Assembly (NCBI GenBank): GCA_028456385.1
Contig: JALNQF010000252.1
Location: 1-60,553 of the forward strand
Source: Ophiosphaerella korrae
Taxonomy: Eukaryota > Ascomycota > Dothideomycetes > Pleosporales > Phaeosphaeriaceae
Reading direction: 5' to 3'
Length of the DNA: 60,553 nt
Both the position numbers and the translations under genes were made by a program. The notes under the pieces are model-generated. The model did not search any database and was not told where the DNA came from. It was given only the letters and a program-made list of their open reading frames with translations. Within the stretch, counting starts at the first letter, position 1. Every line of letters begins with the position of its first letter. Of this stretch, positions 11,240 through 23,273 are shown piece by piece.

Positions 11240-11528
11240 CAGGGCAACCTTATATGGCTTGGCTGGCCAACAACAAATCGTCACGAATACTTGCTGCAAT
11301 GGCAAGTTATCGCTTGTGAGGTGGTGAATTAGCTGGCCAACAACAAGTCGTCACGAATACTTGCTGCGACGGCAAGTAATCGCTTGTGAGGTGGCGAATT
11401 CTGTAGGTGTTTTCGGAGAGTGGAGTTGGTTGACCAGAGGCATGGCCAAGGTTGAGTGGGGATCGCAAGGCTGCAGGGCTGAGGTCGGCCTGCCCCGCCA
11501 AGACCCCGCCCGCATAGCCACAGGTCTA
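11240..11528. repeat. Duplicated segment, copy 1 (occupied site)
   Basis: About 290 bp nearly identical to 20958-21260. It contains an internal tandem duplication of about 72 bp (ggccaacaacaa...tcgtcacgaatacttgctgc...ggcaagt.atcgcttgtgaggtgg), present twice in both copies. The match stops at gccacaggtc, where the TA-flanked element at 11529 is inserted. Not RIPed, although interspersed repeats that long and that similar might be expected to be. Confidence 0.9.
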
Positions 11529-13990
11529 CCGTAAAAATCTGCCAAAGTGGCCGCCAGCTAGTAGGGGCACCAGTCTTGGCTGCTGATCAAAACCTAAACG
11601 TGCCACAATAGGAAAGCATGCTATGAGCTCTACTTAGCGGCACGCCAAGGAACATCAAAACGTTGAAAATCCTCTAAAAATTCATGCAATACGGACTAAA
11701 ATCGGGCTTTAAAATTAATACAAGTAATAACGTGTCTGTGCGCGTGATGCCTCAGTTCGCGTAATGCCCTACCCTCACCAAAGTCGCGATCTTAAAGATA
11801 AGGCTGCAGAGCCACACACAATTGCTATTATTACGAGATTTTGTAGTAGAGTAGTAACTAGAGACTTACAAGTAATTTAGACTATCTGAATTTTGCTAGG
11901 AGGCCGACGTTACAGCTAGAGCAAGTAGTTTTGAGTAGAACTGCTAATGCAGCTACTAGAGACTCCTTACTACCTACAGTATTAACTGCCTATTTGCTGC
12001 GCTTGTTCTTCTAAGTAGATAAACTTAAAGCCTCTCTCTTCCGCCTCTAGCTAGGTTGTATAGAATTCTTAGTGTTAATAGCTGCGCGCTAGGCTGCGCG
12101 CTAAGCTACCTTCTCTACCCTCTCTTTCTCCTTTACTAACTTAGCTACCTCTCGCGCTATATACTTCTCCTTAGCTAGCTTCTTCTTATATTAGCGAGCA
12201 GCTTATTATAGCTCTCTCCTCTTAGCCTTTTAAACTTTCTCCTACTCTTTCTCTTACTCCTCTACCTTCCTACAATAGTAAGCCTCTCTTACCTTCTATA
12301 GTAACTAGAAGATAGCCCTACTATAGTACTCTTTGCGCTACTAGAAGTTAAAAAGGTTACTCTTTTTCTTATACCTCTCTTAGATACTAAGAGCTACTCG
12401 TAGTCCTTTATTCTTATATTGTACAAGCTTATATTAAGTTTAAAGGTAATAGAGTAAAGTCTTTAGTATCTTAGCCTAAGGCTAGGTAGTATCCTTTATA
12501 GTACTCTAGATAAAGCTATCTATTTACTTCTAGTTACTATTATAGAGGCCTAATAGCGATATAAAGCTCTAGCTCTTGTTAGCTAGCTTATAATTAAACT
12601 ATTTAAGGATCCTATTAGCGTCTCTTAGCTAGATACCTATAGCTTTAAATAACTTAAGTATTATTAAAGATTTAAAAGTCTTTATCTAGGCTTACTAGAA
12701 GAGTAAAAAGAAGTTACCTTTGCTAACTAAGATAAGGCCTTAGGCCTACTAAAGGTAGTTATTAATTTTAACTATATAGGTAAATGTAAGAGGCCTAAAT
12801 ATTACTATATTAAGTAGCTAAAGGGAGTAAGTTAAATATAGAAGAAAGATAGTAAGTAAGATCTAATTTTTATTATAATAGTTAATAAAATCTAGAGTAA
12901 TATAAGAGCTATACTTATCTATAATAAGTAACTAATATAAGCGTCTAGCTTTAGTAGTAGTATAGCGGTTAAACACCTACTTAAGCTAGGCTAGACTAAC
13001 ATTATTATTTATTTATCTAGATAGAGATAAGCTAATAAAGACTTAATACTCTCTAGCCTTAATTACGTCTACCTATACTAATTTTATAGCTCCTTAGGTA
13101 GCTTTATATATAAGTCTAAGTAGTAGAGATATCTTATCTATATAGATATACGCTAAAGTAGTTATCTACTTACAAGAGCTATCTTAGAGAGCTACTTAAG
13201 CCTCCTTTCTTTCCTATATTACTTAGCTAAAGATATATTTAGACCTCCTAGTAATACTAATTATAAAGCCTTTCTTATCTATATTATATATATACTATAG
13301 CTTTATCTAATATTCTTCTATATTCTAATATAATAAGTTAAAGTATAGCTTGTACTTTGTATAAGAATTAGCTTTATAGCGTTTATAGTTAATACTAGTA
13401 GTCTATTTAGATATAAGTAAGCTCTAGTTTTAATAAAGGAAGCAAGTTACCTAGCTCTAGCTAATAGTCTCGTGAGCTACCTATAACGCTAAGTTTCTTA
13501 TTATCTCTCTTGTAGGTAGAAGGCCTCTCTCTGTAAGCTTTTTAATATACTGTACAAGCTTATCCTCTTGCTATAGGCTAAGCTTTCTCTAGTTAAGTTT
13601 CTTGGTCTAATTTGAGCTTATTAGGCCTTAGTGTCTTCGGAGTAGCGTAGATGCTTTAACATTATATTTGGCAGCAATCTTTCTATATAAAAAACCTTCT
13701 CCTAGTTCTTGCGATTCGATTTCTTCAATTGCAGCTTGAATCAGGTCTATATTAGTAGAGTTATCGCGTGTTGTAGAAACTTAAGTTTGGTAGGGGTAGG
13801 GTATCACGCGAACTGAGGCATCACGCGCACAGACACAGTACTTGAGCGTTGCGATAGACGTGTAAGAGTGATTGTAATGTAATTTTGTTAGTAGGCCCTA
13901 TGTGACGCGTCATCGCAGCCGATTTAAAGCTTGTCCCGCGATCCGTAAGATGCCCTACTAGCTAGCAGCCACTTTAGCAGATTTTCACGG
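11529..13990. mobile_element. TA-flanked TIR element, interrupted by a pogo element
   Basis: TIRs of about 40 bp: the left end starts ccgtaaaaatctgccaaagt, the right end is the complement of ccgtgaaaatctgctaaagt. Both are flanked by TA (11527-11528, 13991-13992), the target of Tc1/mariner-type transposons. Without the inner pogo element the body is about 350 bp, so it looks like a non-autonomous MITE. The duplicated copy at 21257-21275 shows the same flank without the insertion. Confidence 0.8.
11730..13838 (-). mobile_element. pogo/Fot1-type DNA transposon (RIP-inactivated)
   Basis: 2109 bp with TIRs of about 50 bp: the left contains gtgtctgtgcgcgtgatgcc, the right is its complement with a few transitions; TA flanks at 11728-11729 and 13839-13840. 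On the minus strand the N-terminal codons (about 13760-13620) read through one stop give a helix-turn-helix of the psq type: AAIEEIESQELGEG, YRKIAAKYNV, STLLRRH. This is typical of fungal pogo transposases. The 3' part (12290-12090) is lysine/glutamate-rich with alanine (KLAKEKYIAREVAKLVKEK), like their C-terminal coiled coil. The DDE core lies between but is too degraded to identify the catalytic residues. Confidence 0.8.
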
Positions 13991-14150
13991 TATAAGTTGT
14001 CGCAAATTGTTGCGAGGTGCGAGCTTAGGAATAAGTAGGAGATAATAATTGATGCTAGCCTATTGGCTAGTGTGTGTAAGGCTTAGATGTTTAGGGCTAA
14101 ATAGGCTTAGCATAAGTAAGTTTAGTAAATAGTTTATAGTAGCGTAAAGT
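13991..14150. other. Flank between TIR element and Helitron
   Basis: Starts with sequence similar to 21266-21285 (agt-gtc-caaat), that is, the other side of the insertion site. A small palindrome ctagcc-tatt-ggctag lies at about 14058-14073. It could be the Helitron 3' hairpin, but a CTRR terminus could not be fixed. Confidence 0.35.
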
Positions 14151-17100
14151 AAATGTAAAGGAATTAACTAGTATTAACTAGTATTACTAACCTAGAGAAA
14201 AGCTCTAGGTAGTCTGTAACAGACTTAAAAACTACTATATAGGTATATTATTAAGGTATTTTACGCTTATTTATAGCTATAATTTATAAAGTAAACGTTA
14301 TAGAAGACCTAAAAATTATATCTTAAGAGCTTTTTCTTTAAGCTTATCTAAAGCCTTTTAAGCGTCTTGTAGGGTCTTATAGACCTTATAGATCTTAGTA
14401 AAGATATCTATAATATTAGTAAGAGGAAAATAAGAAAAAAACTAAAGAAAAAAATACCTAATAAAAGATACTTGCTAGACATAATAAGTATATTATAGTC
14501 TTTCTTAGACTTTAGACACTTAAGAGTAAGAGTTTTAGAGTTAGAAGTAGAATTTTTATAACCTTTATAATAGTTTTTTTTAATTATTTTGTCTTTATAG
14601 TCCTTTTTACTATCTTTTTTCAAGGTATCTCTATCTATATTAGCTATAAAATATTAGTAATAGACTATAAAATAGAAAAAAAACTAATATTAAAGACTAT
14701 AATAGGCCCCCTTAGAGCTATAATAGTAGTTTGTATAAGAGCTATAAAAAATACCTTACTAGATCTTATAGTTTATAAATAGACCTATAAGCTAGATATA
14801 AGACGTATAAGGCTTCTTAGTATAATCTCTATAATACTATAATAAAGTAGCTTTAAGATTTTACGCGCGTTCTATAGGAGTTTATAGTTAGTAAAAAAAG
14901 AAAATATAAAGATAGTATACTACTAAGCTAATCCTAACAAAAAGGGGCTAATAGCTAGTTAAGCTATTATAGTAGTATACAATATATATACTAGTTATTA
15001 TTACTTAAAGTTCTTCGAACTTACTTAGGGTTATACTAAGTTGTATGTAGTAGAATATACTAGCTAATAGAGCTAGTACGCGCTAGTTACTTAGCCTAGT
15101 AGAGCTTATCGACAGCGCTAAGTATACCCTAATAGCTCTCTACCCTAGACCCCTTATAGAAAAAGAGTAGAAATAAGGCTATAAATATACTAAAGAGGTA
15201 GAATTTAGACTCTTTATAGAACTTAGGCCTCTCCTTTCTATTCTAATTACAAAGTTAATAGAACTAATAGGTATTAAAAAGCTCTTATTTTTTAAGCTAT
15301 ATCTCTAGTAAATCTCTAGATTTGTAGCTAATATATAGATAATTAGTAGAAATTAGACTTTACGAGATATTATTAGCACCCCCTATAGGTAAATTACTAA
15401 GGTTTCTAGGGCTATTATTACTAGCGTAATTAGTATCTTTAGCTATAATACTATAAAAGGTTAGTAAAAATCTAGAAAATAGGTAGAAAGTATATAATTA
15501 TTAGAATAGAGTTCGTAAAAAGTAGATTAGTAGCTAATTTATAAAAATATATAGCTAGGAAATAGTTAGTAAATACCTTATAAAAGTTAGAAAAAAGCTT
15601 ATAACTTATACTAGAGAGAGAGGAAGAGAGTAGGAGGTAGAAGTAATAGAGTAAATAAAGAGTAAGTACTTTATATATACTACTAAGCTATACTAATAGC
15701 TATAAAACGTACTAATTTTACGTAGTAAGAGTAAGTAACTATAAGTAAAAGTAAGTTATATAAGTTTAGAGCTAGTTAAAAACTATAAAAATAAAAAATA
15801 TATATAAATTAAGGCCTATAAAAAGTAAAAATTTATAAAATAAACCCTATAAAACTATAAAATAGAAAGAAAAGATACTATAAAAAGAATAAATATACGT
15901 ATATTATAGTAGTAAAACTTTAGGATATATAATATTTATAGCTCTATAGGCGCTCCTAGTAAAAGGAGAAATAGCTAGAAGTAAGACTAAAAGACTAGCT
16001 AAAGTAGTAATATAAGATATTATAATATATAACTACTTATATATAAATATAAGATACTATAAATCTATACCTATAATAGATAGTAACTAGCTCTAAGACT
16101 TATTAATAGTAATTGCAAAAGAAAAGCGAACTAGAAACTAGACTTATAAAATAATAAATAGAAGCTTACTAACTATAGAAGAAAGCTTAATATATAGAAT
16201 AAGCTATAACTATCTTGTAAACTCCTTAGACAAAATCTACACTTCTAAAATCCTAAGACTAATATATATAATAGTTAAGTAGGTTCTATTATAGAGGCCT
16301 TATTTAGAATAGAGATTATATAATAGAATAATAGGAGCACTCTCTTTTAAATATAGCTTTAATAGTAGTAAACTTAAAAGCTTAAAAGCTTGTAAAAGCT
16401 CTATTAGGAGTTAATCCTAGGCTATACTATCCTTAATATCTATAGAATTAGTACCTAATAGCTCTACTAGGGCACTAAGAAAGGTAGTAAGTATAGAACT
16501 ATTAATAGTAGTAACGTTATTATTCTATATAGCTAAAATAGCACGCCTAGCTAAGGCCTAAAAGTCTGTAATAGTACGCACAAGTACGTTAAGTAGATAT
16601 ATATAAGCTAAAAACCTATATTTACTATAGAATACCTATATCTAAAGTAGTATAGAGATAAGTCTATCTATTTATAAAGTTACTAAAGTCTTAGTCTAGT
16701 CTATAAAATAACTATTTTTAGCCCTAGATAAGATACGTATATTTTAGTAAAAGTAGAAAATAGTTAAATATAGCTATATAAGCGTAGATAACTATAAACA
16801 AGTATTAATAACCTTAAGCTACCTACTTTTAGGAATAACTAGTAAAATCTACGTAAAATTACTACTAGTAATAAGTAAAAAACTACTAAACAAAGTAGAA
16901 GAGCTATAGACGTCTTATAGTATATAGTATATAGCCTTAAAGTAGTAATAGTACTATATAAGCACCTTATCCTAGATAATAAGGGCTACTTTACGTAGTA
17001 ACTACCTTAACTTAGACGTAGAAGAGACTATACAAATAGAATCTTTATAAATATTAATAGGAATCTAAAAACAAGAATATATAGTACGCCTACTAAGTAG

Positions 17101-20100
17101 TAAGATAGCTGTAATCCTAGAAGAAGCTATACAAAGTATAATATAGTATAAAGAATAGTAATAAATATAAATATAGTACTATAGAAACGTCTTCCTAGTA
17201 CCTATAGGCTACTATAGGAAAAAATATATAGTATCTAGAGTAGTAGTAATAGTAGTAGTAATAGCTATAAAGGTAGTAAGCTAGTTACTATTAAGGCTAG
17301 AATATATATCCTAGAAGGTAGAATCTATTTCTTCTATATTGTAAGCTAGTTTAGCTATAATAAGCTAATTACTAACCTACTAACCCTAGTTATACTTGTA
17401 AATAGGTAGCCTAAAATTAGTAAAACACTTTCTAGACTCTATAAGTAGACTCTTAACTAAATAAAACTTATAATTAAGATATATATTAGCTATAAAAGAA
17501 ATAGTAAGAGTAGCTATAAGACCTTATAAGTTGTTATATAAGTTAGTATAGAAGGTAGTTTAGATAGTAAGTAAGTCTATAACAAGACTATTAAGGAAAG
17601 TAGATATAAAAAGAGACTATAAAGCCTAGCTAGTAGTAAAGAGAATAACGTTATAAAAATAAGCTACCTAATTAGTATTATATAATAGTAATCTATAGGC
17701 CTCTATAGTAGCCTAAAAAGTAAAATAAGTAGTACTATTAAAAGTCTATAAGCTTTTAAAGCTTATTAAGCCTTATATAATAGTTAAAAGTATTTATAAA
17801 TAATACTACTTGCTCTATATAAGGCTATAAAAATATATATAGCTAATTATAGTACTTTACTAGTAAATTGTTTAAGTTTTATAACCTACGTTCTATATAA
17901 AACTAGTAGGAAAGTCCTAATAAAGTAGCTAATAACTATTAGTAAAGTCTATATTATATTAAAAGAATACTATAAGTGTAGTTATAGACCTCTCTAGCTA
18001 CTTAGTAAGCTTATTCTAGGTAGCGTTATCTAAAAACGTAACTATCTACTAATCTAGTAAATAAACTACAAGGGCTATAATAGAGGGGAACTCTTTATAA
18101 ATAAGAAACTTAAATAGCTACTAAATAGCTTCTAATAGACTAACGTAATAACTATTTAAGTACTACTATACTTTATCCTAGTCTAAAACGTTTAAAACAG
18201 CCTAATTAGTACCTTTATAAATATACTTGTGTATATATTTAATAGCGTATATTATCCTATAAACTTTTATATTTATATAAGTAGTATACTTATAGAGAAA
18301 GTATAAGTTATATAAGATAACCTAGTAGTTATTATAGTACTAATACTCTAGATAACTATCTTTATATATAACTATATCTTCTTAAAATAGCTTAGGATAC
18401 TTTTTTAAATATACTAGAAACGCCCTACTAGCCTATTTAACTATATAAGGTACTATAAGATTATACTTACTATATAGCTTATAGAGTATATACTTCTATA
18501 TAATACCTATAAGTAAGCCTATAAGATTATCTTTAAGTAGTAGAATTTCTACATAAATCTATATATTAATATAAATAGGGTCTATAAATAAGTTGTAGGT
18601 TACTAGAGGTAGAAAAAGTAGTAAATGTATATATAGTAATCTCTATTTCTAGTACTTAATAGTATAAATATAACCTAAATATAGCTTAAATAAACTCTAC
18701 TTTACGTTAAAAAGTAACTCCTATAACTTTAAATAGAAAATATAGCTAACTAAATTAGGCTTATTTAAACTAGTCTCTCCTATATAGAGTTTATAGCTAA
18801 TTTTAGGCTAGTAAAAACTAGCTATAAAGGTAATAAATAATATAAGCTAGCTAAATTACTATATAATTACTATAAAATCTTAATAATACTAGCTAATAAA
18901 CTGTAAACTCCTAAGATAAGAAGAGGGTAAGATAATATAGTAACTAATAAGAGTATCTAAAGTATTATCCTACGTAAGAGTATCTATAATACTACTATAA
19001 AGGTCTAAGTAGAGAGTTTTCTAGTTATATTAGATCTATTATATACGTGCCTAATTTAAGATAGCTTAAATATTAACTAAATACTACTAAAATAGCTAGT
19101 AATAAAGGAATAGAATAGTTATAGCGCTAGCGTAGGTATACAAATAGTACTAAAAATAAGCTTACTAAGTAAGCTTATCTTTTATATAAGATCTATCTAT
19201 ATTATAAAGCTATAAACCTAGACTCTATCTCTTATTACTATAGAAGAATATTAAAACGTAATATAATAGTATATAAGAGAGATAGGTAGCACTAATATAG
19301 AATAGTATATTAGAATTTTAGGCTATAAGAATAATTAGGCGATATATTTTAGTAGCTATAGTATCTAGGATAATTAAACCTAACTTATTACTAGTTAGCG
19401 CATTCTTGCAGCGCTAATCTATACTTATTTCTATAGTTATTTTAAGATTACTAGTTAGTATAACGTAGGAATCCCTTTAAGCTAGCTGTAAACGCTTCTA
19501 CGCAGTCTAATAGATATTAATATATAGATTACTAATCTTATAAAGTATAGTAGTAAGTCTCTAGAAAATCTTAAGCTATAAACCTAAGTTCTACTAGTAC
19601 TATATAGACACTATAAACTAAGAATTATAAAAGTATAACTAAGTGTACTAAAGTAAAGTACTTATAAGCTCTTCTAATAGACTACTCTTATAGTAAAGAG
19701 TACTATAAATTTAAAATAACTAGATACTAAGACTACTAGCGCTATAATCTATAGGCGTATAGTCTAGTAAAGTAAATATAAAAGCTAAATTATACTAGCG
19801 TAGATCTCTATAGAAGTCTCTAGCCTTTTATAATAAGTTATAAAGTAGAGTATATAAGTACTATAGAAGTAGAGTTAAGAGTAGTAGGTCTACCTAGCTA
19901 TTAAAGTAGTAAAGGGTAAACTTAGAGTAGTTTATAGTAGATAAAGACTTACACTTATTTAGCTAGTATAAAGTACTATAATATATATAGAGTACTTATA
20001 AAGTAGCTAAATTAAAGTAATCTAGGTTTAGTAGAAGTTATATAGTAGGCTATAGTAGTATAGTAAGAATATTATCTAGTAAAGACTCTAGAAAGTCTAT

Positions 20101-20650
20101 ATTATATACTATCTCTAGAAGTAGAGACTATTTATAGTAGGTAGATAGCTCTATAGAAGTATTATAAGTAGTTATAAGCTTACTACGTAGTAGTAAGGAT
20201 ACTATATAGGCTTGTTATAAAAGTAAACTATTAAGGTCTATAGATAGAGGCTATAAATAGTAGCTACGAGTAGAATAGGAAGTATATATAGGTAGGTTAG
20301 TAGATAGTTAAGAGTACTACTAAGTAAACTTATAGGAGTATAATTAAGGTAAGACTAATATAGAGCACTAATATAGTTTTTATAGAACTTTATAGATATA
20401 TAGTAGACGTAATAGGTAGTATAGAAGATTGTAGAAGATAGCTAGCTTAATACCTAAGTAAAAGTTAGCGTAATAGAAGGATTAATATATAGTAGTAGTA
20501 TGCTATAGGCCTAGTAAAAGATTATACTAGAGTAAAGGGGTAGAAACAGGACTGAAACAATACTAAAATAGGACTAATTTAAACGTACTACACAGAGTAT
20601 ATATAATCTAGACAGAAAAACAGACGTATAGTAGGAAAAAGGGAGAAAAA
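14150..20650 (-). mobile_element. RIP-degraded Helitron (RepHel) remnant
   Basis: Boundaries approximate. Minus-strand translation through stops shows the Pif1-type helicase of Helitrons. At about 18060-17840 it reads YLLD-QIVTFLDNAT, LERSITTLIVFFQYNID, LYQDFPTSFI and a YIYF-ALYR stretch. At 17750-17600 comes the segment corresponding to 'vLYPTFRAAC-GLLEDD-W...LF-ILLF'. Walker A follows at about 17210-17183 as PIGTRKTFL in place of GPGGTGKTFL. This order is specific to Helitron helicases. The Rep (HUH) part should lie at 18500-20400 but I could not read the catalytic histidines. A solo LTR-B is inserted at 14905. CA/TG are nearly absent, consistent with RIP. Confidence 0.75.
14905..15158 (+). 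mobile_element. Solo LTR-B with TSD gaaaa
   Basis: 254 bp, same family and length as 9478-9731 but heavily RIPed (tataaagatag... to ...gaccccttata). The perfect 5 bp duplication gaaaa at 14900-14904 and 15159-15163 proves a single LTR left by recombination of a full element. Confidence 0.93.
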
Positions 20651-20957
20651 TAGACGCGTATAGACAGAAAACGACAAGTTTGTAAGGCGACAACAAGGGC
20701 TACAGATATTGTGCAGACTTAAAATTTGAGGACAAGGTAGCGGTAGGTATAGCGATTAATTTGCAGGTAATTTCAAGTGGTGCAGCGGGATATTAGCGGA
20801 TTCGCTTATGTCTGTTAGTATATAGATTGAAGAGCTATCTGAGCTGGGGCTACTTAGATACAGTGGAGCAGCTCGAGCGGCGGCTCGTGCGGCTCGTGCG
20901 GCTCGCTTACTGCTGCGGGCTTACCTGAATTGTGTGGAGCAGAGCTCTAACTTGCGA
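20651..20957. other. Transition from RIPed to normal sequence, no gene seen
   Basis: Composition changes from AT-rich to balanced within about 100 bp. A triplicated ggctcgtgc-type tandem lies at 20878-20907. The Helitron 5' terminus is probably nearby but cannot be placed. Confidence 0.4.
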
Positions 20958-21275
20958 CAGCAGGGCAACCTTGTGTGGCTTGGCTCGCCGCCACCTTGAC
21001 AGCTGGCCAACAACAAATCGTCACGAGTACTTGCTGCGATGGCAAGTTATCGCTTGTGAGGTGGTGAATTCGCTGGCCAACAACAAATGCGTCACGAATA
21101 CTTGCTGCGACGGCAAGTAATCGCTTGTGAGGTGGCGAATTCTGTAGGTGTTTTCGGAGAGTGGAGTTGGTTGACCGGAGGAGGCATGGCCAAAGGTTGA
21201 GTGGGGATCGCAAGGCTGCAGGGCTGAGGTCGGCCTGCCTGCCAAGACTCCGCATAGCCACAGGTCTGCAGTCGT
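20958..21275. repeat. Duplicated segment, copy 2 (empty site)
   Basis: Direct repeat of 11240-11528, with the same internal 72 bp tandem. It continues through cacaggtctgcagtcgtcac without the TA-flanked element, so it preserves the unoccupied insertion site. Confidence 0.9.
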
Positions 21276-21466
21276 CACAAATAAATCAACAGCGGGGAAG
21301 GCAACGATGCGAGTGTAATTTATAGGTTTGGAGGGTCGTAAATGTTCAAAAGAAGCTATAGCACACTATTTATACATAATTCTAGTAGTACATCTCAATA
21401 TGTGCGCAGAGTTATGGTCGCTTAAAGTCAAAGTACCTACGGTTTTTCTCGTCATAGTGAGGGATA
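21276..21466. other. 3' flank of the WxEQGIW gene
   Basis: Balanced to AT-rich, no frame; presumably the former 3' UTR of the minus-strand gene. Confidence 0.4.
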
Positions 21467-23273
21467 TTAGTACATCAAAGTTGGGAATGCACCTGGTTGA
21501 TTAATTGACAATGATCTTGACTGCCGTCTCGCCCGTGTCCCACCATTGGAGCCGCATTGCCGTTTTCTTATCCGATTACTGTTTGCTGAGGTAGACGTGG
21601 CGTGTGGTGTTGCCCGTGATCGTCCTTTGGACTCGCCGGATGCTGCCGTCTTACGCTCGCGCTCAATTGCGGTATTCCGCATCTGCGCAGCTATGCGCTT
21701 GCTTCTCCGGGGTACCTTGGTCGCAATCGGCTGATCCTCGACTGTAGGACGTTGTTGTCTGGTTTTGTTGAGCGCCCCGGCCGACGGCAATTGTAAAGTG
21801 GCATTCTTGTTGGTACGAGCATTTGGCTGCCGTTGGTGTTCTATCCTGCTCTTCGGTTTCGACGTCCCCGATCCCGCTAGTCCAAGAGAAGACCGCCTAC
21901 AGGTACGGATAGGCCTTTTAGTGGAAGATTGCCCGTTCCCAGGTGCCACAATCGTATCATCGCCTCCTGGCGTGCGTGAGGTGCTGGATATTTCACCAGG
22001 CCCAAACATGCGGTAATGCTGTTTCCGAGATCCCGATTCGCTCGGTTTCATCACTTTTGACGAACGCACACTCCGAAGGACTCGGCCCGTCGACTCTTCT
22101 GCTGACCGCGGGCTCTCTTGAACGGTAGGCAGCCGGGAGGTGCCTTTCGCCCTCTTCCTCTTACCCCTCGCTCTAGCAATCACTCGACTAGAGGCATCAA
22201 CCTCCTCGGGGACCGCAGATAAATTATTGCTGCTTGTACCATGGTTGTCGACGCCAGGCGTTGGCTCTGAGTTGAAAGACCCGGGGGTGGGAAGGCGGGG
22301 TGGTTGTTCGTCGTTGCTGACTGCATCAGGCTGCAGTTTAGACGCCCGGCGTTCATCCTCGTCCTCAAGGTCCTCGTGCAACCAGGTCGTCCCGGGCAGT
22401 TCGCCCCATGCAGGATTCCAAATGCCGTCTTCGATCCAGTTCTTCCTAGTGCTTTCGTAGGCCATGGCGTCGATGTCAATCGTTCCAGCAGACGGTTTAT
22501 ATTGAAGCTCGTCTTTTATCCATTCGCGCTCCTTGGATACTTGGAAGAGAAACTGCTGGTAGGGGGCGAGACGCTGAAGTATCGCGCTCAGTTGTAGCTG
22601 CTGGCGCCTCAGTGGCATCTGGTGTAGAAGCACGTCCTGGTTCCTCCGTGGCAGCATCTGGTTCTTCTCGCCCCAATCCAGCGAAGATATTTCGGAAGGC
22701 CTTGGCCTCCGGCTCGGGCGCTGGTTCGGGAGATGGCAGCTTAGTATCGGGCCTCTTTTCATGGAGCCAGCGGTCAAAAGGGCGGGGTCCTCTTGTATTT
22801 TCGTGTGAAGAACACCAACGGTTATCCTATGGATTGGCTCCCTTCGGCCAGGCCGGGCCCCATTCCTCCTTCCAGATGCCCTGTTCCACCCAACGGGCTC
22901 GGACATTGTTCTCGGCGTTCGCTAGGTAGGCGGCCGTTTCATCGAATGGCAGCGTCCGCCTCCGCCCGAAGCGCTCTTTCCCCCGCTGGTATACGATCCG
23001 TTCGTTTTCTCCGCTCGTCTGGCTATCAAACTGGCCGTACGGCCACAATCGGGGCATAGCTCTATTCCGGGCTAGAAGCGCCTCCTCATCGGTAACGGGA
23101 GTTTTGGCAGGGCTCGCAGGCTGCGTCGTCTCGCCTGACGATGGGTAGGGTGGTGGAGGATCGTCGTAACGCGCTCTCTCCATGTGAAGCCGTCCTGGGT
23201 CTTCCTCCAACCGTTGAAGGGCGTTCATAACACCGCCAAGGCCTTGGCGTTGAAAGCTGAAGGAGAAGGCCAT
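21467..23273 (-). pseudogene. Unknown fungal protein with WxEQGIW motif, broken
   Basis: Best start is atg at 23273-23271 (context agccATGG), giving MAFSFSFQ. Residues 1-148 are open to a TAG at 22829-22827, directly after a WVEQGIWKEEWGPAW motif. The same frame continues after the TAG with DNRW, a P/E/A-rich linker and FRNIFAGLG. Near 22530 the plausible reading moves to another frame (ending 21467): ERE-WIKDELQYKPSAGTIDID, a second WIEDGIWNPAWGE motif, then a long basic low-complexity tail with RRSKRIA. A nonsense change plus a 1-nt shift is the simplest explanation; two small introns are the alternative. I do not recognise the family beyond the duplicated W-x-E-x-G-I-W-x3-W module. Codon use and GC are normal, so it has escaped RIP. 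Confidence 0.55.

Noticed and set aside
10698..11305. Frames of 76-131 codons on both strands
   Set aside because: Mutually overlapping, no domain, no codon bias; the 3' ones run into the duplicated segment.
14408..14623. 71-codon lysine-rich frame with a hydrophobic end inside the Helitron
   Set aside because: A-rich RIPed DNA gives such Lys/Ile/Leu frames by chance; no homologous block.
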